In this document: positions 12,065-24,263 of the stretch, one piece after another
How positions within the stretch are numbered: the first letter of the stretch is position 1
Layout of the letters: every line of letters starts with the position of its first letter
Assembly (NCBI GenBank): GCA_022393335.1
Contig: JAJEKB010021384.1
Location: 653,868 to 717,867 of the forward strand
DNA: 64,000 nucleotides
Reading direction: 5' to 3'
Origin: Macrotrachela quadricornifera
Lineage: Eukaryota; Rotifera; Eurotatoria; Philodinida; Philodinidae
Translations under genes and position numbers: made by a program
The notes under the pieces: generated by a model
What the model saw: only the letters and a program-made list of their open reading frames with translations
Database searches by the model: none
What the model was told of the DNA's origin: nothing

Positions 12065-15000
12065 CATTGATCAGTGAATCTAAATACAAACCGTTATTCT
12101 CCTATGAAAATCATTCTCTCAATTCATAAAAATAAATACTTTAAACTTGTTTCTGTTTCCTTTAAATTTAAGTTCAATTTTCCGAAGATTAAAAAATTAT
12201 CAACGAAAGATTAAATTTGTTCACGTATTTCACTAATACAATATTTTTTATTTTAAGAATTTGTATAAATCTCATTGTCTCATAAATATTCTGTATGATA
12301 ATCAACTGGTTTCTTCAATGATGTATGAAATCAGTATTTAAGATTTTTTAAAACTTTGAAACTTGTCAATACACTATAGTCATCTTAGTCAACAAGACAA
12401 CTGAATTTTTATTATATTTTTCATGAGTGTATTATGATTATTGCTGAAAAAATTATAAATTTAAGGTGAAGGATGTGCTGGATATGAATAACTATGAAAA
12501 GATCATTGACTAAAAACATAGTTTATTTCCAAAATCAAATTTTAAAGTTTTACATTATCAAAATTACGGCGGATACTAGCAATTATTCAAATGACACATT
12601 TAAATCCAATGGAGCATTCGAAAGTATGCTCTGATATGTATATTTGTCTCCAGCTATCGGCATTTAGATAAGTTTTGGATAATTGAAATATATCAGAAGA
12701 ATTGAAAATATACATTCGATAGGATTCCGCTTTTCGAGTACTCAAAACTTTGATGAGTATCGACGTGTCGATATGTGTTCGATGCGTCGAAATCAAATGT
12801 TCGATAGAAGATCGTTTGCGAGTGCTCACAATTTGATAAGTATCAAGGAACTCGAAACTGAAAACAGAATGAACAAAACAATATATTTCAAACTTTTGAT
12901 CACTCATTGTACTCATCGTATGCCTCTTAATGTCTGATTGAACTTGGTTTCTACGGAAAAATTTTTAAAAATCTCAGTTTTTATTGAAATTTTTCAACTC
13001 CTTCCTTCTCCCATCTTTGGATGGTCGCGACAACCCTGCCTATCACTCGAATTCGTATATTAGCTAGTTTAGTCTAATACTGGCACCAGTTTCCAAAAGA
13101 TCGAGTCTAATTCATCTCTAGTATTGTGATTTATTGACGGTTCATTAGTCTATCGCTCGTAGTAAATGATAGTATTTTCTGTGATCAACGAAAAACATGA
13201 AACAGTATAATCCTAGAGAAAAATTTTGATGTTTCTGTTCCAGATTTTTGGCAGATCCATCAAGAATCCATCGCATACTCGCTGTTTTTTCCTTTGGGAA
13301 CAATAAAATTTTGAAGAAAGTGTGTGACCACAGAATTTCAAGATCCTCAAGTGGTTATTGCTAGATTAAAAATCATGAATCTCGTTAGGAAACCTCAAAT
13401 TCTGAAAGCAACGTATAGCCGCGAAATGTTCAAGATTTGCACACGATTCAAATAAAATCTTAGAAAAAATCTACCAGGACTTTAGTGATTTCTAACGAAA
13501 AAATTCTTACTGGATCTTCCGCGATTTTAGTAAATCTCCTCTAGATATTATCATATTTCTTGACAAGATCTTGGCAGGATTATCGTAATAGAATAGAAAA
13601 GAAATGAACACAGAGTATTAATTTCGACACATTCAGTTTACATATCGATCAGCTTACCCGATGGATGTGCCATATGATTAGATATAATTTAATCTTTGAA
13701 TATCTTCATTTTTATCCTAAATCTTCATTTATATGTATATTTTATATCAATGTAATTATTCTGAGAAAAGATTGTAACTAAACCATAATAACGATATTTT
13801 AGTGAAATTAATTTTTTGTTTAATCCCTAAGGGAGGACTGGTGATGAATTTTTTCAGGAAAAGAGATATAGACAAAACAACTTTCAACACATATGAATCG
13901 ACTCAGTTTATAATGCTGATTCCAAATATGTTGTTAGTTTTGACTCAGGTCTCATTCGTTCGATTGAAATCAGCAGGATAAGGTCTATAACCGAAAAACT
14001 TATACGTTTTTTATTAAATATTGTTTTACACTATATTTTGGTTATTAATAGAACTCAATGACTCTAAGAAAATAAGAAAAGGATCAGATCTATAGCTTGT
14101 CTCTTATGTAAAAAAATTAGCGTCTTTGTTGAGGTATCAAGATTTCTTTCTTATATTAACTAGTTAAAATTCCCGCTTTTAATATAGTGTTCATTGTATA
14201 GTAAGGTTTTGAACTTTTTTCACTGATATATTTCGTACAATATCGAGAAGCCTTGTTTAGTTTTGTTCTCTCAATGTCGGTATACTCTCTGTTCCAGTTT
14301 GATCCTCAATTTAATGTGTCTTTCATTGGTTTAAATTTTTCTACTTTCCTATATTTGCATAAAAAGTGTAAAATATTAAGGTACTATTTTAAATTACTAA
14401 TGGGATTGAAGTATGAACATATCTCGATATTAATCGAGCCGTTACAATGGAAAAAGTATAAATTCATAGTATGATATGAAGGTTTGATGTTAATAATGCA
14501 AATCTTAGCTTATTAATTTCAGTGAGAAGTGTGGAGAAAACGGTGAAAATACCCATTTTTCGACCCACATAAGAACCATATTTTCGTTGACGCAGATCAT
14601 GAATCTGAGTCCTTTCACAATTTTCTCGGTATTATCGAGTTCTGTTCATAGCTAAGATATCAAGTTGAACGATGTTCAGTAGTTGAAGATGTTTCCTCGT
14701 GTGACAATAACCAACACACAATAAATTTAATCAAGTTCTTTTGTCTATTTATTTTGTTCCAAAATATAGCTTTAATTTATTTGAAAAAGAAGAAAGTGGG
14801 ATTAAAGTGTTATTATGTTATCTCTAGCGAGTCATTATTATAAATATTGCACTTTAATTTACCGAATCTGTTCTAAATTTGCAGCTGACAGATTGCATTG
14901 AAAGCACTAATAAAGATTCGAGTCAGAAGAACTTGATAAAGCGAACCATATTTGACAGTGACGGAGACGAGCAGATCGCGATGTAAAATTTTTGGACTCG

Positions 15001-15614
15001 ACGAGCTTCAGTCTGGATTCATTAAATCCCAACGTGCTGCAGATATGTATGTAAAATAGTCATGGATTCCATAGCTCTCTCTTTCTTTAAAATCCATTGT
15101 TGTGTTGGATGGAAGTGTTCGTCTGCAATTTCTCAGAACTTTTTTTCCACTGAAAAATAAATTAATTCTTTTCAATATCAAACGACTTCGAATACACAAT
15201 TGTATGATATTGATGTTTATTCTAAACTATGCAGTTTTATCATAATTATCTTGTAAATGTTTTCAATGGGTAATTTGATTCAACTCATCATCAGAAATAT
15301 TTCTAGAATTAGTTGTTCAAGTACTTAATTAAAAAAATATTACTCAATACGAATGTAATGAATCGACATAAATGGAATAAAATATTAAATTAAAATTAAA
15401 AAAAAAGTAGGAAATACTACACATTTGTTGTAATCATATGGTTATCTAACATGTAAGAAAGATAGGTGTAATATAAGTTGAAGAGTGAGCTATACTTATG
15501 TGAGAGTTTTCAATAAAGAATATTTTTGTGAATAAGTAAGCGTGATATATTTTAGCTAGATACGTAACATGAGAAATTCTTAGAATAGAGTTCTGTTTAG
15601 ACCAGTCATATGGT
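12065..15614. other. Gene-poor stretch with repeat debris
   Basis: A 109-codon minus-strand frame (12587-12916) has an ATG but no recognisable domain, and a competing frame lies on the other strand. At 13890-13930 there is an inverted copy of the 'gaatcgactcag...gctgattcc' motif found in several elements. A short exon-like stretch after 'tttgcag' at 14884 is not linkable in phase to its neighbours. Confidence 0.4.
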
Positions 15615-16506
15615 ATGGGCCGACGAAATTTTTATGTAAGTATTTCTATTTAATCTGCGATGCTTATTAATGTTTTAGTTTAATTAATATATAAACAGAA
15701 ATCTAGATTGCCCGAAGAAGTTGGCCACTTGAATGTTTACATTCGAGAGCCAACACAGGATGGTATTCGACGCCGCTTGCATCGACATCGATTCCCGGTG
15801 GCTCGATACAACCATTATCGATTTCGTAAGTATCTGTTGAACTCATTCTTTTGCGATAAAAATTATTCCATGTAGCATTGGCCGGACCATTTATGAATCT
15901 CATGCTGACAATGCCAATGTTCGTGCATCCAGTTACTCAACAGACAATTATGTATTCGCAGAAAGGAGGCAGGGAGTATTCACATTTTGAATATTGCATC
16001 AAATAAAATACTTATTTAATAGTTTATGTTTTGCCACCATTGATTAACTTTTATGGGAACTCATTTTCAGTTGGTGAACTGATTGCCTCTGGGTATGCTA
16101 CGTTCATAAGCAGTAGTATTGGCATAATGTCTTTTGTTGATATTGCAAGTATATTTTATCCAGAACCATGTAAGTGATCGTTTTCTAAGACTTCATTTAA
16201 AATGTTTTCGCCATTTGATAGTAATGGGTCCCAATATACCATCAATAAACACAGTAAAAGGTGGCTTCGTGGGTGGCATTCGAACTGATTATCGTTCATC
16301 ATTTCCACGAAAATATAAAAAGACGCCTACATACGAGAGAAATCTCAACTTTCAATGGCAAGATAAATATGGTGATCAACCATCGTCATATTCGCGTAAT
16401 AAATATTACCAAAAACGGCCACGACCCTACTATGAAGGTACTGTAAAAATTCTAAAACAAATTCATTTGGAGATAACATTAAATTAAAGGCCAATATAAT
16501 GTCTAG
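15615..16506 (+). CDS. Six-exon gene for a basic, Tyr/Arg-rich protein (unknown)
   Basis: The exons I can chain are 15615-15635, 15699-15825, 15876-15975, 16114-16169, 16222-16437 and 16490-16506. Phases run 0, 1, 2, 1, 1 and total 179 codons including TAG (178 aa). Most introns are 50-63 bp with good donors such as gtaagt. The third junction is the least certain: an alternative acceptor at 16071 gives a longer fourth exon, but I found no matching GT donor. The N-terminus is Arg/His-rich; the C-terminal third is rich in Tyr, Arg, Lys and Gln (KYKKTPTYERN, RPRPYYEG). There are no clear membrane helices and no known domain. The Arg/Tyr-rich tail is consistent with nucleic-acid binding, but that is only a guess. 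Confidence 0.5.
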
Positions 16507-17815
16507 CATTGTTCGATTAGAGAATATCTGAAAACTGTTTGTAATGATATCAATGCATAGAAGCTCATATTAATTAGATATTTTATTTTCAGAAGTAACT
16601 AATTAATTTCTCCTTTATGAGTTTAAAAATATGAAATTCATTTCGCGCTTATTATATTAATTATTGTTACAGAATTCTGTGTACAAGATATACATAGTCC
16701 TATAGTCAGTAATAGTAGACATTACAAAAACATCTAAAACATTCTATTGCTAGTAGAACGTTTTAGATCCCACGGTCTGCTTTTTAAATTATATTTTCTT
16801 TGCAACACTATACGAGGACAAACACTATTAGAACTTGTTATACTACTATATGACTCTTAACATAACAATGTGTTCATGAGCGAGAATTTCTAGTTAACTT
16901 ATTTCTAATGTGAGCAACTCTTTCTTCTCTTGTTATCTTAATATTTCCATATAATACTCATTTGTTCACGTACATATACCAGCTTTAAAAATTGTTTTCC
17001 CATAGAGTAATATTTACCGGTCTTAACTAGTCTCAATACTTTTGAAGACTTTCATAAAAATCACTACAAAAATTCTTGTGTTTGTAAGAAGCACTATAAT
17101 CAAAATGCAAGATGTGCGTTGATGAGATACTAATGAAAGATAGATTATGACGCATTGACTTGATTTTTAAGAAGATAATTATTTAAATTCTCTACAAAAT
17201 CTAATGAAAATAGTTCTTCAAAATAATAAATGGAGGATCCTATCCCATCAGCAATACTATACTTCAATATAATTCACTTTCAAACTATAGTTTCTATTTT
17301 GTACAGTTTTGTGTCATTTTTGATTGCGTACAAAAGAACTAAATACATCATTTTTTAGCCGATGAAAAGTTTTATGAATTGACTGAATATTTCTTTTAGC
17401 ATATTCTACATTTATTCGAACAAAATATTTTGTTTGTCATTTCTTATTCATACTTTTAAGATCTTCAATAGAAGTTTACCAAGATTTTTATTTATTAAAC
17501 TTAATATACTATAATTCGAATTTAGATTTATTACTAAAATTGAAAAGTATTTTGCGATCATATACATACTCCGAAACGAACTGTTGCAAAGGATCTTTTC
17601 TATAATAAGTGGTATGACTGAGAAAAAGGATCAGTGATGTCTTCTTATAATTCAAAATAATTTATCATTTTACTCCCACAAAATTTTCTGAAAATCTTTC
17701 ATAGCTTTAATGGGATGCACACACATGCAAGCATAAGGGACTTGCTTTAGAATCATCTAAATAGTGTTTAGTTAGAAAAAAAAAGAAATAGCTAGTTTCG
17801 TAGAAGAAAGAGTGC
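16507..17815. other. Intergenic AT-rich stretch
   Basis: No open frame, exon chain or paired repeat ends were found between the small gene and the TTAA-flanked transposon. Confidence 0.45.
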
Positions 17816-17819
17816 TTAA

Positions 17820-18416
17820 GAGACGATTTGCGAGAAAAGCAAGTATTTTGCCACAGAGACCTAACATGGTCAGTTTTTAGATTTCGTTCATTCTATGTTC
17901 AGTAGATAGAGCATGTTGAGAAACCTCTAAATCCAGAGTTTCACTGCTTTTGGACTTTTTCTTGTCGAGTTACACGATGTCGAACTTTACTCGAACGGAA
18001 AAAACGAGGGATCTCGTATTCGAGTCCTGAGTCGGCCATTTCCAAACCGATAATTCTGAAAGACGTCTCATTCGAAAGACAATTGTATCGTGCATTACGT
18101 GCAGTGTTTTTTTTTTTGAAGTCTGAAAAGCCGTTTTTCGAGTTCGAAGTAGCAGTTTCGGCAAGTCGAACAGACTCGAATAGTTAGTTTTCGACTTCTT
18201 TCGACATAATGTTCCCGTTAATAGTTGACCAAACTAGTTCTATCTTGTAGAGAATTTTTTTCTCTACAAGATCCATTAACAAAATAATCTCTAAAATGTC
18301 CGGAACAGGGTAGAAATATCAATTTATCAGGTGGTACCACCTATCATAACTAGGCAATTTTGTACAAAGACCTTTTTTCTCGAGTTAAACTAGTCAGTAT
18401 CGATTAGAAAATGTCA
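17820..18416 (+). repeat. Left terminal inverted repeat of the 4.47-kb transposon
   Basis: It pairs with 21698-22284. It contains a hairpin at about 18241-18274 (ttgtagagaa on both strands) and the palindromic ggtggtaccacc at about 18332. Such internal hairpins may be transposase binding sites, but this is inferred from position only. Confidence 0.85.
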
Positions 18417-18463
18417 TAAAAATAGTAAATGCATAGTTTCAATTTCTTATCAATGTCAGAAGG

Positions 18464-21240
18464 TCATTCGTTTTCTTTCTGTCTTGTTCTATGTAAGAAC
18501 CGTTTCGGATCTATGACAGGAATAGATCCACTTCGTTTAGGTGACTTTGTTCGGACTAGTGAGTTTTCAGGGTAGACGTCATCATACATGTTGTAGCGTT
18601 TTCGTCGTTCTGCGACTGCTTGATCATCCTTGAATTGTTCGCCGTCTTCTTCTTCACATTCGTGGATATTCGCCTTGGTCTTCTTCTGGCAATTGGACTT
18701 CATTCGTGAAAAGAAACTGCGAGTTTATCTGGCTTTCAGAATTTCATCGACAGAAAAATAGAAGGCATTGTTGACTTTTAGAGTTTCCATTTGTGCCATC
18801 ACACTTTCAGGCTTCCATCGCATGTTTTTCTCGACTCCTTCATCGAATTTCTATATGAGGTAGTTTATTTGTTTCTCGGTGAGACAAGTTTTTTTTGCGT
18901 GGCTTGGGCAACGCCCAACCTTCTGAAAGAACCATTGGCTTCGATGTAGAAGTCGCTTTGTTTGTCGTATTTTCGAGCAGTATACTAATCATTTCTCAAT
19001 CACCAATCCGTTGAAGTTTCGATGCGTACATTTGCATTGACTTGGCACGTGAATTTCTTCACAGATCCTTCTTCCACAAACTCGAATAATTTTCCCTTCT
19101 TCTTTATGGATTGTTCAGTATGGACGTTTGTTGCTTCGTGCCTATTCGATGCCGGACGAACAGTACTGCTCCAGTGAGAACGATGCGATGGATGGATACT
19201 GCATTCAACGGTTCCCTATAAAAGCTGTTGTTTTTTCAAGAGCACCGCTTTGCCTTTTCTCACCTTCCACGCCCGATGAACCCGGATAGATTCTGATTGG
19301 AAAGCGAAATTGTTCAATTGGCGATTTTTGAAAAGTCAAATGAGGGTTTGGTCGAGGCGGTGGGTTTGGCGAGACGAGATTCATAAGCACTGACTTCACT
19401 CACACCATTGTTCTGGTAGCATCCATTAACGAATTCGGCGGCTGTTATGATGTTGTGGTGCTCGTTCAAATGACGACGGCCGTTGGCTTTGATAACGGCT
19501 GCATATCTATCGCATGGATCCTTGCCTCCCTGAGGGTCACAAAAGTCAATACGAAGAATATTTATCTTCATTTCAGCGGAGAGGAAAGGAAGAGAAATAA
19601 TTGTTTGAGCCGAGTGATAGCAGCCAGCATTGTCCGCGCGTAGAAAGCCATTGTTGATTGACGAGTCGAATGCTTTCGTCCGGATGAGAACGTCACGTAG
19701 AATGGCAACGACAGCTTCACTATCCTGTGTGCATTCATCGAAAGCATGAACGAAAATAGTCTGTGAGTATCGACTTTGCTGAGCATTCGATTCAGTGATC
19801 GAACTATCATCTTTTTCATCGCTCGACTTCATTTCATTCACATTTCTGTTCGTTCGAATGACGACGGCGATATGCCAACTAATTACGCACTTTCCGAAAA
19901 AATCCGATTGGGGTTCATGGAATTTTTCAAGAAGCCATTTCATAGCCCAGTCCAAGTAGACGAAAACTGTATCATCGCGTAGATTTTCGATAAGTTCTTG
20001 ACGAGACAAATCTTGATTCACCGATCAGAGAAGATGGCATTTGCAGGCATCGATATCTTCATAGAAAGAATTGTATTTGGCGAGAATGTGTTGGAGAATT
20101 TGATCATCAGTAATCGAGTAAGTAATAAGCCCTCCGATTTCATCCAGAGTAGAACGCAAATTGTCGCATTCATCACAGCACTGTGAATGTTGATGACGTC
20201 CTTCGTGAAAAACTTTTTCTGCCGGATCGGAAAGAGCACAATTCGAGCAGTGGTCAGCAACGATAATACTGATCGATAATTTGATCAGGAATAGAATTAC
20301 GAATAACGTTAGGGACGAACAATTCGATACCGTTCGACAGCTTGAGAACGTTCTCACCAAAAGGCATATCGGTACAGACGTGCTCCAACGCTAGAAAATC
20401 AAGAAAGTGTTCTACTTGATAGTCTTCGAAGCGAACAACGACTGCAGGCGATTTTTCGACTGAAGCACCATGACTGAATTCACCGGCGTGCTTTCGAGCT
20501 GCTTCGAATCGATATTCAGTAAGACCCGGAATGAATGACTGAAGTAGTTTGTGGCTGATGTTCGAGGCAACAATAGAGAGTATTTCTCGACGTGTAGTCC
20601 AGTGGTCGGCATTTCCATATGCCTAAGCGATACCCGCCATCACCGAAATGATTTTTTCATCGAGACGACAAGCTTCATTGTCCACCGTAGTGTGAAAGAG
20701 ATCTTGAAGAACGGCATCAGTATCGTTTGGGGCGAGAATATTCACGATAGAATGAATGATAGAACGAACGGTAGATAGAAAATTCCATCGAACTTGTCCT
20801 TGTTTCTCCTTGTACGATTCCGTCGCGTGTACGCTTCTCCGATTATTACAACGACTGATTAATGCCTGCAGAAGTGGACCAGCTGTTACCTCACCCTCAG
20901 ACATGAAATCCTTATCATTAATGTCCACTTTCTTTTCAGCTAGAATTTTTTTAACGTTACGAGTATTCTCGATGCCCTTACAGTGCTCACTACAGTTACC
21001 ACAAATGAATTTACCGTACGAATATTTTAAACCATATTCGACAAGAATGAATTGCGATCGGGACTGATCAATGTCGTCGTCGACGACATTGGCGCGATAA
21101 AGGATGGCTTCAACTTCTCTATTGGCATTCGGAAATCGAGTTTTGCTGATTTTTTCAGAGGATAGATCGTTTAGACAAACGCAATCAAAAACACTCGTGC
21201 AAGTATTGTCGTGGAGAAAGTAAACACGTTTCGTCGACAT
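18464..21240 (-). pseudogene. Decayed DDE-type transposase
   Basis: Reading leftward from the ATG at 21240, one frame runs for 205 codons to a TAG/TAA-type break at 20623. The same frame continues in recognisable style beyond it, then shifts near 20280 and again near 20030 into a 235-codon frame (20021-19314), with more fragments down to 18464. Features include a Cys pair in ICGNCSEHC and a second Cys/His cluster (CSNC...CCDEC) at about 20120-20270. Asp-bearing motifs follow: YLDWAMKWL (about 19940) and ADNAGCYHS (about 19625), then CDRYAAVIKANGRRH (about 19490). The D...DNAGCYHS layout is typical of RNase H-fold transposases. At least one in-frame stop and two frameshifts mean it cannot make a full protein. 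Confidence 0.75.
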
Positions 21241-21697
21241 TGCTCACAAAATGAAACAACTGACAAGAAAGAAGAGCAACTCTGCTCAATTTGTACTGTG
21301 CTCTCATGAGCAAGAGTAAAAGATAAGAACGATTGAGTCGTTGGCAGTATTAGTAAGCACATACGAGTTGTAAAAGCACAGCACATTGCTCTCGGACAGA
21401 TATCACTGTTTTATTCCATCGATGAAAAACGCGCACTTCGAACAAGCAAGAAAGAGAATGAATGATCGTCTGAACTTGATAAGAACCGTAAAATACGCTG
21501 TGAACGAATGTGCAACTGACTATACCTTCTTTATTAATATAAAGAACAGAACAATACACGCGATGATAACAAACGAGAGAAGGAAGAGAGAATTAATCAG
21601 TACAAAGAAGAGAGAACAATCAGCGTGGCAACAGGGAGAGGAGAGAACTTGGTTAGAAAAGAGCATGTATGAGTCGAAGATCTGTTACATAAGCATG

Positions 21698-22284
21698 TGA
21701 CATTTTTCTAATCGATACTGACTAGTTCAACTCGAGAAAAAAGGTCTTTGTACAAAATTGCCTAGTTATGATAGGTGGCACCACCTAATAAATTGATATT
21801 TCTACCCTGTTCCGGACATTTTAGAGGTTATTTTCTTAATGGATCTTGTAGAGAAAAAAATTCTCTACAAGATAGAACTAGTTTGATCAACTATTAACGG
21901 CAACATTATGTCGAAAGAAGTCGAAAACTAACTATTCGAGTTTGTTCGACTTGCCGAAACTGCTACTTCGAACTCGAAAAACGGCTTTTCAGACTTCAAA
22001 AAAAAACACTGCACGTAATGCACAATACAATTGTCTTTCGAATGAGACGTCTTTCAGAATTATCGGTTTGGAAATGGCCGACTGAGGACTCGAATACGAG
22101 ATCCCTCGTTTTTTTCCGTTCGAGTAAAGTTCGACATCGTGTAACTCGACAAGAAAAAGTCCAAAAGCAGTGAAACTCTGGATTTAGAGGTTTCTCAACA
22201 TGCTCGATCTACTGAACATAGAACGAACGAAATCTAAAAACTGACCATGTTAGGTGGTTCCTTAATGCGCTCGCAAATCGTCTC
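21698..22284 (-). repeat. Right terminal inverted repeat of the 4.47-kb transposon
   Basis: It is the opposite-strand partner of 17820-18416 with a few substitutions and small indels. It holds the same hairpin (about 21843-21876) and ggtggcaccacc, where one base has broken the perfect palindrome of the left arm. Confidence 0.85.
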
Positions 22285-22288
22285 TTAA

Positions 22289-23728
22289 AAGTGGCCCCTT
22301 TTAGAGTTTAATGTTGCTAAGCAGATATGATTTTTTTCAATTATCCTCTTGAAGGACTCTTTTTTATTGAGTTTTGCAAATAATTGTATGGACTATCTTT
22401 CGAAGAAAAAGTAGTCAAAGTATCGAGAATTCAGTTAGATATACATAAAATACTGAAAGGATCATTCTCTATGGGTCATGTATAATAGTATACTATGTTA
22501 ACGAACAAAATGATCATGGAAATGAATACTTTGGCAGAAAATACAGATGTTTAGTATGTACACAGTGCATTCAATCGATTATTTAGATAAGGAGAATTAG
22601 TGGATTCTCTAAGAGACATGAACGACATTTTTCGATGTCGTTCTACAGATAAGTAAAATCAGTCAAAGTCACATTGTCCTATATCATCATCTTCTGACTA
22701 AAGCCAATAGTTAAGATTCATTAAATTTTGTTTATCAAGTTATTTGAGACGTTAGTGTAAATTGAGTTCTTCATTTTCTTGCTAAATTAAAAAGTCAATT
22801 TAAGAAGGTGGCGTATTTTATTAAGAAAAGCATCGTATCGAGCTTTTATCTTCTACTGAAAAAGCTTGGTGCAGATGCTTCAAGCTAGTTTTGAGGAATG
22901 ACCATGGACGTAGAAAACGTACAATATCAGAGTCATTTATTTTAAAAGCAGAACTAAATATACATGCAATGTAAATAATATTTTTACTAATCAAGGTATT
23001 ATACTGTCGTGATCTAAACAAAGGTATTCCTACGAGTAAATAGTTTTCTATTATAAGAGTTGGTCTTTATTCTTTTCTCAACATGGATAGAATGGTAGAA
23101 AAGAAAATTCTCGTTGATGAACGAGCAGCTAATATATAAGAAACTCATTTTTTGTAACGACAACAGATTTTTCATCTATAAGAGATCAATTCATGCGCAG
23201 TCTTTGAATGCTTAAACTTGTTGACCTAGATAGATTGGAATCGATACTATCAACTGATTCCTGTTGGTTCTATTGGTTTCAAACAACTTTGAACAATTCT
23301 ATATGGCTATTAAAATTAGTTAATTTTTCTCAACAATTTCATACGATTTGGATACAAAAAAATCATTAAATGTTTTTTTGAGTTTATCCAAGATAGAATT
23401 AGTGAAATCTATGTGATAATGAAGTTAGCTGTTCCTTTTCTCTAAAGTGATCTATTATACTTGAAAAATATGTCTTCCATTCTGGTAGAGTTTGGAAAAT
23501 ATCTCAGTTAATCTAGACTCGTAATCAACACACAAAGCAAAAAAGTATGATAGAATTCTATAGTGAAATAAATAAAAATCTTCAGAATGAAAGCTTTCTT
23601 TCTCTCTTTGCGTATATTTGGGAACAGTACATGCTAGAATTTTGATTGATCATAATCATTTATTTAATACCACTGTTCTAATATTGTTTGCTTCTCACCA
23701 TCTCTATTTATTTTTCAAAATTATGCAG
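22289..23728. other. Intergenic stretch upstream of the YfaP-like gene
   Basis: A possible first exon of the downstream gene lies at 23587-23626 (ATG AAA GCT..., phase 1, followed by gtacat). It would supply only a weak signal-like start, so I do not count it. A minus-strand 66-codon frame at 22821-23021 has no recognisable content. Confidence 0.4.
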
Positions 23729-24263
23729 TGACAACGACAACTACAACTACAGGTAAATACATTAATACGAATAAAGTACATAGTTAATGTCATTGTTATC
23801 AGATATTCCTTGCATATCATCGTGTAGTCCACAATCAAGATGTGTACAAGGTGTATGTGTAGGTATTGGATATCTGTCATTTACGATGGTATGGTCTCGA
23901 CCTGGAGATGGGGATCTTGTAGTAACAACACCAAATGGAAAGACTATTTACTATGATAATGAAGGTCCCACAGAAGATACAGATTTTGGTCAACTAGATG
24001 TAGATGACAGAAATAAAACAGGACCAGAAAATATATTTTGGCCAAGTTCTGTTCCACCAACAGGAGTCTATTATGTGTGTTTTGAACCATATGATTTCGA
24101 TATAGATGCTAGTCCGGAAAATCCATGTACAGTTACAATCACAGTTCATCGCTTAACTGATCCAATATTAGTTGTTACACGAACATATACATCATGGGAA
24201 AGGGAATATTTTAATTGCACTTCTACTTCAAACAATCGTTTTGCCACAGTCACTTATCCATAG
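23729..24263 (+). CDS. Secreted-type protein with YfaP/DUF2135-like domain (partial gene)
   Basis: Two exons are clear: a 24-nt exon 23729-23752 coding for Thr repeats, then after a 50-bp intron 23803-24263 ending in TAG; the phase is 1. After the poly-Thr come a short Cys-rich stretch (CISSCSPQSRCVQGVC), resembling an EB/EGF-like module, and a beta-rich domain with MVWSRPGDGDLVVTTPNGK, a Tyr-Tyr-Asp-Asn turn, GPENIFW and GVYYVCF. This order matches the YfaP/DUF2135 type of extracellular beta-sandwich that is best known in bacteria. The 5' part is missing or too short to find; related bdelloid proteins would be expected to start with a membrane anchor. An AATAAA lies about 30 bases after the stop. 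The role is unknown; adhesion is a guess. Confidence 0.65.

Larger units (their letters stand above)
17816..22288. mobile_element. DNA transposon, 4.47 kb, TTAA-flanked, about 600-bp TIRs
   Basis: TTAA lies at 17816-17819 and 22285-22288. Immediately inside, both ends start GAGACGATTTGCGAG, and the inverted arms run to about 18416 and 21698. The arms are nearly identical apart from a divergent block of about 20 bp close to the ends. Each arm carries its own hairpin (ttgtagagaa...ttctctacaa) and the palindrome ggtggtaccacc. The interior (18464-21240) carries a decayed transposase on the minus strand. TTAA duplications are known for piggyBac and Kolobok elements; the transposase fragments do not look like piggyBac, so Kolobok or a relative is a candidate. 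The superfamily is not established. Confidence 0.85.

Noticed and set aside
12587..12916. 109-codon minus-strand frame with an ATG
   Set aside because: No recognisable domain, no partner exon, and an equally long frame on the other strand; the tcgatacg-type repeats in the DNA explain both.
9438..16506. Joining the 9.0-kb and 15.6-kb genes into one
   Set aside because: Phases do not match at the possible donor near 9485, and a clean ATG exon at 15615 fits the downstream gene in phase 0.
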